Source: Iamia sp. SCSIO 61187 (lineage in GTDB: Bacteria > Actinomycetota > Acidimicrobiia > Acidimicrobiales > Iamiaceae). Taken from it: a DNA stretch of 64,000 nt. The notes under the pieces were generated by a model that was not told the DNA's origin, searched no databases, and was given only the letters and a program-made list of their open reading frames with translations. This document shows, one piece after another, positions 24,401 to 32,500 of the stretch. The position numbers were made by a program, and so were the translations under genes. Location: the NCBI RefSeq assembly GCF_019443745.1, contig NZ_CP050948.1, forward strand, positions 930,001 through 994,000. Reading direction: 5' to 3'. Positions within the stretch are counted from its first letter, which is position 1. Each line of letters begins with the position of its first letter.

Positions 24401-24718
24401 ATGGGAGCAAAGCGACGAGAGGCCACCCGCTCGGTCACGTTCCGTGTCCCGGTCGAGCTCTACGCGCGGCTGGAGCACTTGGCCTTCGCTGAGCTCGAGG
24501 CGCTTGAGGGCTTGGATGCGCGAGTCGCGGATGTGAATGTCTCGGACTACCTCCGCACGGTGATGCGTGAGTACGTCGAAGAGGGGGAAAGCGAGCACCC
24601 CGGCGGCGCTGATGCACTGCGCTCGAACTACAAGCGAGCCGAAGCGCGGGACCTCAGGGCCCAGTTGGAGGTCGCTGAGCTCGAAGCGGGCGACCTCGCC
24701 CTTGCAAAGAAGCGATAA
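24401..24718 (+). CDS. Ribbon-helix-helix-like DNA-binding protein
   Basis: 105 residues from ATG 24401, with an excellent AAAGGAGG site. The N-terminus TRSVTFRVPVELYARLEHLA has the beta-strand plus helix pattern of RHH (CopG/MobC-like) proteins. After it come NVSDYLRTVMREYVEE and a charged C-terminal helix. It probably binds the inverted repeat over its own promoter. In conjugative elements such proteins are often relaxosome accessory factors or copy/transfer regulators; which one is not decided here. Confidence 0.6.
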   Translation: MGAKRREATRSVTFRVPVELYARLEHLAFAELEALEGLDARVADVNVSDYLRTVMREYVEEGESEHPGGADALRSNYKRAEARDLRAQLEVAELEAGDLALAKKR

Positions 24719-24878
24719 CGAGGGGAGACTGCCGCCGTGGACACCAGCCCATCACTCCGCCGCTCCGCCCTCCGGCGCTTGTGGCTGAAGCGCCGCATGC
24801 GCCTGAGTGCCACGGCAGCATTCGGAATGAAGCTGTCGCTGATCGTGCTCCTCCGGAGCGCCGGCGAGAGCGTGGGCA

Positions 24879-25121
24879 GTGAGGTCTACCTCGAAGCGGC
24901 GACTTCTCAGATCTGCGCCCAGGCGCGCAGGCGTGGTCAGCACGCTCCTCCCCCTCGCGGTACTTCTTGGGATTACCGGGGAAATCTTCGGCATGACTCA
25001 GGCGAAGCTGTTCCTTGCCTAAGGATGGGACCTCTTTGGTCAACACTGGATGCACCGACAAATGGTCGCCCCACGGCTACAGGAGACCGGGGACTTTGGC
25101 CGGACCGCATCCATACATTGA
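24879..25121 (+). pseudogene. Small single-membrane-segment ORF with in-frame TAA
   Basis: From GTG 24879 a 47-codon frame encodes a basic start (RSTSKRRLLRSAPRRAG), a clean hydrophobic helix (VVSTLLPLAVLLGITGEIFG) and MTQAKLFLA before TAA at 25020-25022. The same frame continues for 32 further codons of natural-looking sequence (GWDLFGQHWMHRQMVAPRLQ) to TGA 25119-25121. Either the 47-residue protein is complete, or the gene carries a nonsense mutation. No family recognised. Confidence 0.3.
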
Positions 25122-25283
25122 GCATGCGAAGGTGTCAGAAGGCTTGCTCAACGACCAAGACTCGAGAATTGAGTCGAGGTTCAGCCTCCTTTGAGGGCAC
25201 GTGTGGCTCCGGTCGATATCCGCGGCATGGCTTGCCTACGCGGTCGACGGCAACAGCACCGCTCGGCTGAGCGTATGGACGAG

Positions 25284-25316
25284 GAGATCGGTTCTCCGGG
25301 AAGGGGAACCGATCTC
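25284..25316 (+). terminator. 11-bp hairpin upstream of 25386
   Basis: GAGATCGGTTC and its exact complement GAACCGATCTC enclose an 11-nt loop. It is likely a terminator for transcription from 24401, but could also be a leader structure for the gene at 25386. No T-tract. Confidence 0.4.
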
Positions 25317-25385
25317 ACCGCCTAGGTAGCTAGTGTTTCGCCCTAGCGAGCGAACCCGGGATCCACCTGGGAGGGGCGAGGCACC

Positions 25386-25787
25386 ATGCAGGATGCGACA
25401 TTCGTTCGGACCGTGGCGAAGCCCAGCGCGTTCGCAGACCTTGCTCCAACCGTGGAGTTGGCGTTTACTCGACTCAAGGCGCTCGGGAACGTCCCGGACT
25501 CGTGGACGTTCGACCTGAGTTCGGTCGACTGCGTAAGCCAGCAGGAGTTGGTCCGCCGGGATGGCCTAGCGGCCGTAACTATGCGCAAGCTGCAGGCTTT
25601 GAACGTCCAGATCCAGGAGCCGACGCGATCGCTCGCTGTGATGCGCCTCCTCGCAGAAGTCCTGCACGTGCTCGAGCTCTTTGCTCCGGCAGACACTGAC
25701 CTGGGTGAATCTGCGATCCCCACCATTCATACGGCAATGGCCTCGATATGGGATCTTTGCGGCGAGGACGATGTCGTGCTTGCGTGA
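25386..25787 (+). CDS. Hypothetical protein
   Basis: 133 residues from ATG 25386 with GGGAGGGGCGAGG upstream. A soluble, mostly helical, acidic protein (FADLAPTVELAFTRLKALGN; PTRSLAVMRLLAEVLHVLEL). Two Cys lie in the middle and near the end. No family recognised. It stands alone between the regulator and the coupling-protein operon. Its codon use has more A/T at third positions than its neighbours, which may mean a different origin. Confidence 0.5.
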   Translation: MQDATFVRTVAKPSAFADLAPTVELAFTRLKALGNVPDSWTFDLSSVDCVSQQELVRRDGLAAVTMRKLQALNVQIQEPTRSLAVMRLLAEVLHVLELFAPADTDLGESAIPTIHTAMASIWDLCGEDDVVLA

Positions 25788-25884
25788 ACATTGCGTCCGC
25801 CTGAGGTAGCTCCGGCCCTGGTCGGCGGGCATCCCCGGGTCCAAGCACGGACAGTTCGATCGCCAGACGTCGCGGTCAAGAGCG

Positions 25885-25916
25885 CGGTTTTCGCTGTGTT
25901 CCGCGGCTTACAGGGG
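25885..25916 (+). promoter_or_regulatory. Shared promoter motif at the coupling-protein gene
   Basis: CGGTTTTCG then, starting 17 nt later, CGCGGCTTACAGGGG, as at 16223-16254. Here the ATG (25918) begins one base after the GGGG, only ~5 nt past the presumed -10 TTACAG, so the mRNA would be leaderless or nearly so. Confidence 0.5.
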
Positions 25917-25917
25917 C

Positions 25918-26889
25918 ATGGAACGCGATGGGCTCGGGGTGTTCGAGGTCCTGGTGCTGGTGCTCGCCGGGGTGGCGGTGCTGGTCATCGGGGTCGTGTG
26001 GGCGGGGGCGGCCCTCTCGCTCCTGCTGTCGGGGAGCCCACAGGGTGTCGCGTTCTCTGCTGCGGCTGACGCGGTCGGTCGGCTCCCGGCGAACCTCGGT
26101 GCTCCCGCGAGCGCTTGGGCGGCGCCGTACTCGGAGGCGTTGCCTGCTGCTCCGCTCTACTGGCTGAGCACCGGACTGGCAGGGGCAGGCGCGGCGACGG
26201 CGACCGGAGCAGCGATCAGTTGGTTCGGGCGGTCGAAGGTCGGGACGTCGCGTCGTCGTCCACTCGGAGTCGATGCTCGGCCTCGGTTCGCCACACGTCG
26301 GGACCTCCGTGCCCTGCTTGTTGACGAGCCAGTTCATGGCCGGTTCGTGGTCGCCAAGTTCGGGCGCCATCTCGTCGCCACCGAGCCTCCTCCGATCGCC
26401 GGTGGGGCGCCGCCGCCGAAGCACAACCGTGGGCCTCGACGCGGTGATCGGGGAGCGGTCGCGCTCGTCGGTCCTTCGCGGTCGGGCAAGACCACGGCCG
26501 CGGTGGCGGGGATCCTCGAGTGGAACGGGCCGGCGGTGCTGTCGTCGGTGAAGGCGGACCTGCTCGGCGCGACCCACGGGTGGCGGTCGGAGGTCGGCGA
26601 GGTGCGGGTGTACGACCCGATGTCGTCGAGCATCCCCCGGGGGACCACGGCGCTGTGGTCGCCGTTGCAGCAGGCGGGGTCGGTGGCGGGCGCTCAGCGA
26701 GCGGCCCGGGCGCTGTGCGATGCCGCTCCGCGAAGCGGGGTCGAGGGCGGCATGGACTTCTGGCTGGCCCAGGCCGAGATCTTGCTGTCGGGGTTGTTGT
26801 TCATCGCCCACCAGGGCCACCGCGACATGGGCGCCGTGTGCCAGTGGGTCTTCGCTCAGGACCGCCCGACCGACGCCGGTGACGGCGAG
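25918..26889 (+). pseudogene. VirD4/TraG-type coupling protein, N-terminal part, interrupted by IS
   Basis: From ATG 25918 the protein has an N-terminal membrane segment (VLVLVLAGVAVLVIGVVWAG), a second one around 75-100, and the type IV coupling-protein ATPase domain with Walker A VGPSRSGKTTAAV at ~184, then LSSVKADLLGATHGWR and YDPM. Coding stops being native at the IS left end (26890); in the present sequence the frame reads a few codons into the IS and ends at 26913. Removing the IS and one 8-bp duplication restores a perfect frame into 28339. The protein would have linked the relaxosome to the channel; as it stands the Walker B half is lost. Confidence 0.85.
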
Positions 26890-28330
26890 GGGCCTGTCAA
26901 GACTTCTGTGTAAGCAGCTCGTGGTTGGGGGGTCAGATCCGGCCGGCGAGGCGGTCGGGGTAGGCGATGGTGAGGGCGCCGAGGGCGGGTCGCCATCCGT
27001 GGGTGGCGGCGCCTTCGACCAGGTGGCCGGGGGCGGTGCGCTTGTTGCGGGCCTTGCCGGCTTCGGCGGCGCGTTGGCGGGCCCGCTTGTCTTCGATGTC
27101 TCGGATGGCGAGCCAGAGGAGCTTCACGACGGCGTCGTCGTTGGGGAAGTGACCGCGGTTCTTGATGATCTTGCGGAGCTGGTAGTTCAGCGACTCGATC
27201 GTGTTGGTCGTGTAGATCACCTTGCGCAGCGCCGGCGGGAACTCGAGGAACGGGATGAACCGCTCCCACGCGGCGGTCCAGGTCGAGACCGTGGCCGGGT
27301 AGCGCTGACCGAGGTCTGACTCGGCGAACTCGAGCAAGGCGGCCTCGGCGACCTCGGCGTTGGGGGCGGTGTAGACGAGCTTGAGCGCAGCGGCGACGGC
27401 TCGGCGGTCCTTGTAGGACACGAAGCGCATCGAGGCCCGGATGAGGTGCACGACGCAGGTCTGCACGGTGGCCTGGGGCCAGGTCGCCTCGATGGCCTCG
27501 GGGAACCCGGTGAGCCCGTCGCAGCAGACGATGAGGACGTCTCGGACGCCCCTGTTGGCCAGCTCGGCGCAGACCGCCGCCCAGAACTTGGCCCCTTCGT
27601 TGGCCTGGACCCAGATCCCCAGCACGTGCTTGATGCCGTCGAGATCGACGCCGACGGCGATGTGGGCGGCCTTGTTGCGGACCTGATGGCCGTCTCGGAC
27701 CTTGACCACCAGAGCGTCGAGGTAGATCACCGGGTAGAGCTCCTCGAGCGGCCTGCTCTGCCAGGCCTTGACCTCCTCGAGCACGGCGTCGGTGATCTTC
27801 GAGATCGTCTCGTGGCTCAGCTCGGTGCCCAGCGTCCGGGCCAGGTGAGCGCCGATGTCGCGGATGGTCATGCCGCCGGCGTAGAGCGAGATGATCATCT
27901 CGTCGAGGCCCCCGGTCCGCCGGGCGCCCTTCGGGACCAGCCGGGGTTCGAAGGTCCCGAGCCGGTCCCGGGGCGTGGCCAGATCGACATCGCCGACCTC
28001 GGTCGCCACCGTCTTCGGCGTGGAGCCGTTGCGCGAGTTCCCCGACCCCCGTCCGGCCGGGTCGCCCCGCTCGTAGCCGAGATGGCCGGTCAGCTCAGCG
28101 GCCAGACCCCGTTCGAGGACGGCCTTGATCATCTCGGGCAAGAAGCCGCCCTCGCCGGTCAGCTGCACCTCCCCGGCATCAACCCGGGACATCAGATCGT
28201 CGAGCAGTCCGGCATCGACGAGCTGCTGCACAGCAGCCCGCTCAGCCGACCGCTCGACCTCGTCATCGGTCATGGACACGTTCACTACCTCATGGAAGAG
28301 GAGCTCCTACACAGACCATCTGACAGGCCC
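26890..28330 (-). mobile_element. IS256-family insertion sequence, copy 1 (1441 bp)
   Basis: Both ends carry related inverted repeats starting GGGCCTGTCA and continuing with a shared CTGTGTA. The flanks are an 8-bp target duplication ACGGCGAG (26882-26889 and 28331-28338). It contains one transposase gene on the minus strand. An apparently identical element of the same length is at 58703-60143 in the opposite orientation. Intact ends and duplications mean recent transposition. Confidence 0.95.
26933..28285 (-). CDS. IS256-family transposase (copy 1)
   Basis: 450 residues, apparently full length for the family. Conserved DDE features are visible: YLDALVVKVRDG (first Asp), VLIVCCDGLTGFPEAI (second Asp) and the C-terminal TTNTIESLNYQLRKIIKNRG with the catalytic Glu. 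Its start lies close to the right IS end and its stop ~40 bp from the left end, filling the element. Identical in sequence to the product of 58748-60100. Confidence 0.95.
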   Translation of the reverse strand: MNVSMTDDEVERSAERAAVQQLVDAGLLDDLMSRVDAGEVQLTGEGGFLPEMIKAVLERGLAAELTGHLGYERGDPAGRGSGNSRNGSTPKTVATEVGDVDLATPRDRLGTFEPRLVPKGARRTGGLDEMIISLYAGGMTIRDIGAHLARTLGTELSHETISKITDAVLEEVKAWQSRPLEELYPVIYLDALVVKVRDGHQVRNKAAHIAVGVDLDGIKHVLGIWVQANEGAKFWAAVCAELANRGVRDVLIVCCDGLTGFPEAIEATWPQATVQTCVVHLIRASMRFVSYKDRRAVAAALKLVYTAPNAEVAEAALLEFAESDLGQRYPATVSTWTAAWERFIPFLEFPPALRKVIYTTNTIESLNYQLRKIIKNRGHFPNDDAVVKLLWLAIRDIEDKRARQRAAEAGKARNKRTAPGHLVEGAATHGWRPALGALTIAYPDRLAGRI

Positions 28331-29232
28331 ACGGCGAGGTCTACGACGCGCTGAAGCCGCTGTTGAACTCGAACAACAGCGCCGTGTCGGGCGGGGCGAG
28401 CGAGGTCCACAAGAGCCTCAAGTCGGTGTGGCAGATGGAGGACCGCACCCGCTCGTCGATCTACGCCACCGCGCAGACGGTCGTGTGGCCCTGGTCCGAC
28501 CCCGGTGTCGCGCTCTCAGCTCGCCCGCCGCACACACCACCGGGCAAGGGGCGACCACCCAAGCGCGGAAAGGAGGGGGAGGGCCAGATCGACCTGGCGT
28601 GGCTGCTCGGCGGGGCCAACACCGTCTATCTGTGCTCGCCGATCGAGGACCAGCGTCGCCTGGCCCCGGCGTTCGGTGGGCTGCTCAACGATCTGATCAA
28701 CCAGGCCTACCGCCACGTCGCCGAGCGCGGGAAGCCGCTCGATCCACCGTTGCTGGTGGTGATCGACGAGGCGGGCAACACGCCGCTGCGGTCACTACCG
28801 GAGTACGCGTCCACGCTGGCCGGCCTCGGCGTATTGCTGGTGACGATCTGGCAGAGCATCGCCCAGCTCAACGCCGCCTACGGCCCCCAGTCCGACACGA
28901 TCCTCACGAACCACCTGACCAAGCTCATGTACGCAGGGCTGTCCGATCCAGCCTCGCTGTCCTACGTCGATCGAATCCTCGGGCAGGCCGAGGTCGACAC
29001 CCGATCGAGGACGGCCACCGAGCGGGTGAGCGGCGGTTCGGACCAGTTCTCCACGACGCAGGTCCCGCTGGCGCCGGCACACGTGTTGCGCCAGATGCGT
29101 CCGGGTGACGCGCTGTTGGTGCACGGGACCCTGCCGCCGGCGCACGTGAGGACCCGCCCGTTCTACGCCACACCGCACCTCGCAGAGCGCGCCGCGATGA
29201 AGCCCGATCGTTCCCAGACGGCGAAGCCGTGA
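28331..29232 (+). pseudogene. VirD4/TraG-type coupling protein, C-terminal part
   Basis: Continues the interrupted gene in frame from the duplicated GACGGCGAG: VYDALKPLLNSNNSAV, then Walker B PPLLVVIDEAGNTPLRSLPE (nt ~28740-28800) and the downstream sensor region (LAGLGVLLVTIWQSIAQLNA), to TGA 29232. GTG or ATG restarts inside this part (e.g. 28363 frame) would give a protein lacking Walker A. It overlaps the next gene by GTGA, so downstream translation may depend on read-through from an IS-borne or internal promoter. Confidence 0.85.
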
Positions 29233-29549
29233 AGCCGTTCCTCCGCCCGACCTCACGCGCTCGACTCGCGCCGGTCGGCTGGACCTCCGAGCCCGCCGGG
29301 CAGTGGGCGGGCCGCGAGGTCGAGGTCGTCTACGACCCGAGCCAGCACCAGATCGTGCTGTGCCGGAACGATCCCGGCGACCACATGCGCTCCGAGCTGG
29401 CCGACGCCGGCTACCGCCGCTACGCGACCGACGGGACCCAGGAGATGTGGGTCCGAGACAAGGCCGCGTCGGCCGACGCGGCTCTCGCCCGGTCGACGGA
29501 TCGCAGCCAGCACCGTCCGGCAGCCGGGCTCGAGGCCCGTGGGCTGTGA
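29229..29549 (+). CDS. Hypothetical protein of the coupling-protein operon
   Basis: 106 residues from GTG 29229 (GTGA overlap). A small alpha/beta protein: VGWTSEPAGQWAGREVEVVY, then YDPSQHQIVLCRNDPGDH and ADAGYRRYATDGTQEMWVRD, ending in a polar tail. No family recognised. Its tight coupling to the coupling protein suggests a transfer-related accessory role. Confidence 0.6.
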   Translation: MKPFLRPTSRARLAPVGWTSEPAGQWAGREVEVVYDPSQHQIVLCRNDPGDHMRSELADAGYRRYATDGTQEMWVRDKAASADAALARSTDRSQHRPAAGLEARGL

Positions 29550-29593
29550 CCGGACGCGCCCTCCGGGGCTCGTGGACGCCACGGCGGTAGGTT

Positions 29594-32500
29594 GTGGCCA
29601 GCGATCGGAGCGCTCGCCGTGCCCCGTCGAACCAGCTCTCGCTGTTCGACATCGAGCTCCCGCCCACCGAGGCCGACACGTCGGCACAGGAGGCGCACCG
29701 TGATGAACCACTACGGCCAGCTCGCCCTCGACCACAGCCGGAACCACCGGCCGGTCGCCTATTCGCAGATCCTCGACCCGGACGAGTTCTTCGCCGAAGC
29801 GGGGGAGGAGATCGCCGCAGCGATTACCGAGACCCGCGACCAGATCCTCGGCCCACCCCGGGCCGACGAGGACCTGGAGAGCTACCGCCGACGCGGCTAC
29901 CAGGCGTTGGCGACGGCCGAGGAGCTGGTCCTGACGGACCACTTCCTCTTCCAACCGGAGACGACGACGGACGAGGACTTCGACGAGGATCCGGACCTGG
30001 CCGATCGCTACCGGCTGCTCGACGAGATCAACCGCGTGATCAACCAGTCGCTGTAGCCGACGATCCACCAGCCCGAGCGGAGCCGAGCGAGCCCACCCGA
30101 GCGGAGCGGCCACCAGCGTTCCGTCCGGATGGGCCGGACGACCTGGCGCCCGCAGGCTCGACCGCGAAGCTACGAGCGAACCTTGCCGCGCTCGACGTCC
30201 TACGACGTTGCCGCGACGAGGACCGGTGGGCCGACGCCGAGGAGCAGGCGGTGCTCGCCCGATGGGCGGGGTGGGGTGCGGTCCCGAAGGTCTTCGACGA
30301 ACGTGACGAGCAGTTCGTCGCGGAGCGGGCGGAGTTGCGGCGGTTGCTCGGCACCGAGGAGGCGTGGGCCCAGGCGCGGCGCACCACCTTGAACGCCCAC
30401 TACACGTCGGCCTCGGTCGTCAACGCGATGTGGGGAGCCGCGTCGGCCCTCGGTGTCGACGGCCCAATCCGCGTGCTGGAGCCGGGGTGCGGCTCGGGGA
30501 ACTTCCTCGGCCTCGCCCCCGAGGATGCGGTGCTCACCGGCGTCGAGCTCGACGCCACCACCGCCAAGATCGCCGACCACCTCTACGGCGCCCGGACCAC
30601 CATCCACACCGGCGCGTTCGAGGAGCTGCGCGTCGAGGACGGCGCCTTCGACATGGTCATCGGCAACGTCCCCTTCGCCAAGGTCACCCCGCACGATCCT
30701 CGCCACAACCGGGGCCGCCACGCCCTGCACAACTACTTCCTCCTCAAGAGCCTCCACCTGACGCGGCCCGGCGGGATCGTGATGGCCCTCACGTCCCGCT
30801 ACACCCTCGACGCCCACAACCCCTCGGCGCGCCGGGAGATGGCCGGTCTCGCCGACCTGGTCGGTGCCATCCGACTCCCCGAAGGGGCGTTCGCCAAGTC
30901 GTCCGGCACCGACGTCGTCGTCGACCTGCTCGTCCTGCGCCGCCGCCTACCCGGAGCGGAACAGACCGGCCCGTCCTGGGAGCACGCCGTCACCACCTCG
31001 GCCAACGGCACCGGCGACCGACCCGGCGGTGACGTCGAGGTCAACGAGTACCTCGTCGCGCACCCCGACCGTGTGCTCGGCGACCTCGTGACCACCCGAG
31101 GCATGTATCGAGACGACGAGCTGAGCGTCGCACCAACCGGGAACCTCGACGAGCAGCTTCCCGCCGCGCTCGACCGACTGGTCGCCGACGCCACGGCCAC
31201 GGGTCTTCGCTACGTCGCCCGCTCACCGACCGAGGCGCACCGCACGCGAGCTCTGCCGCAGGCGACGGGCGACTTCGACCTCACCCACGCCCAGGACGGC
31301 AGCTTCGTCGTCACCAGCAAGGGAGAGGTCGCCGTCGTGCGCGGCGGAGTGCCCGTCGCCTACGAACCACGGTTCGCCAAAGACGGCCCTGAACTCGTCC
31401 GCCTCGTCGGACTGCGCGACGCCGCCCGCAGCGTGGTCGCCGTCCAACTCGACGGCGGCAGCGAGGATGACCTGCGCGCCGCTCAACAGGCGCTCGCCGA
31501 CCGCTACGGCAGTTACCTACGGGTCTACGGACCGATCAATCGATCGACCCGAGCCCGCACCGGTCGCCGAGATCCCGAGACGGGCGAGGACATCCACCGC
31601 CGGATGCGGCCACGAATGGGCGGCTTCCGCGAGGACCCGGACTGGCCGCTCGTCGCCGCGCTGGAGCTGTTCGACGACGAGACCCAGCAGACCCGGCCGG
31701 CTGCGATCTTCCACGACAGGATCATCGACCCGCCCCACGAACGCCACGCCGTCGACACACCCGACGAAGCCGTCGCCGTCTGTCTCGACGAGACCGGCAA
31801 GGTCACCGCCGACCGCGTTGGAGAGCTCCTCGGCGTCGACCCGACCACGGCCCGCACGCGACTTGGGAACCTCGTCTACGACGAGCCCGACACGGGCCGG
31901 CTCATCCCGGCCGCCCAGTACCTGTCGGGCAACGTCCGCGACAAGCTCACCGCCGCCCGAACCGCGGCGACGACCGACGATCGCTACGGGTCGAACGTCA
32001 CTGCCCTCGAGCGCGTGCTGCCACGCCAACTCGACCCCGTGGAGATCACCGCCCGGCTCGGCTCCCCGTGGATCCCCAGCCGAGACGTCGAACGCTTCAC
32101 CGCCGAGGTCCTCGACGCCGCGGTCGATGTCGAACACCTTCCGCAGCTCGGCCACTGGTCCGCCCGGCTCCGCGGCGGGAGCCGCCGCAGCGTCGCCCTC
32201 ACCTCCGAATGGGGTACTGCGCGCGCCGACGCCATCACCCTGCTCGACGCCGCGTTGAACCAGCGGCTCCACACCGTCACCGACGCCACCGACGACGGTC
32301 GCCGCGTCCGCAACGACGCCGAGACCCTCGCCGCACGCGACAAGCAGGAAGCACTCACCACCCGGTTCTCGGTCTGGGTGTGGGAGGACCCCGACCGATC
32401 CGAGCGTCTCGCCGGTCGCTACAACGAGCTGTTCTCGTCGACGGTGCTCCCGCACCACGACGGCAGCCACCTCACCCTCCCGGGCCTGGCAGCGAGCTTC

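Larger units (their letters stand above)
24719..25385. other. Gene-poor stretch before the 25386 gene
   Basis: A 177-codon frame from GTG 24737 spans most of this but has poor, Arg/Ser/Pro-rich composition after ~50 codons, and I do not accept it as it stands. A better candidate is the small membrane ORF at 24879 (entered separately). Base composition around 25020-25280 is less GC-rich than its neighbours. A hairpin lies at 25284-25316. Confidence 0.4.

Noticed and set aside
24737-25270. 177-codon plus-strand frame from GTG 24737
   Set aside because: Composition degrades after ~50 codons and it conflicts with a better small membrane ORF; no family features.
27446-28354. 302-codon frame antisense to the transposase (also 58649-59587)
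   Set aside because: Shadow of the transposase gene; appears in both IS copies for that reason.
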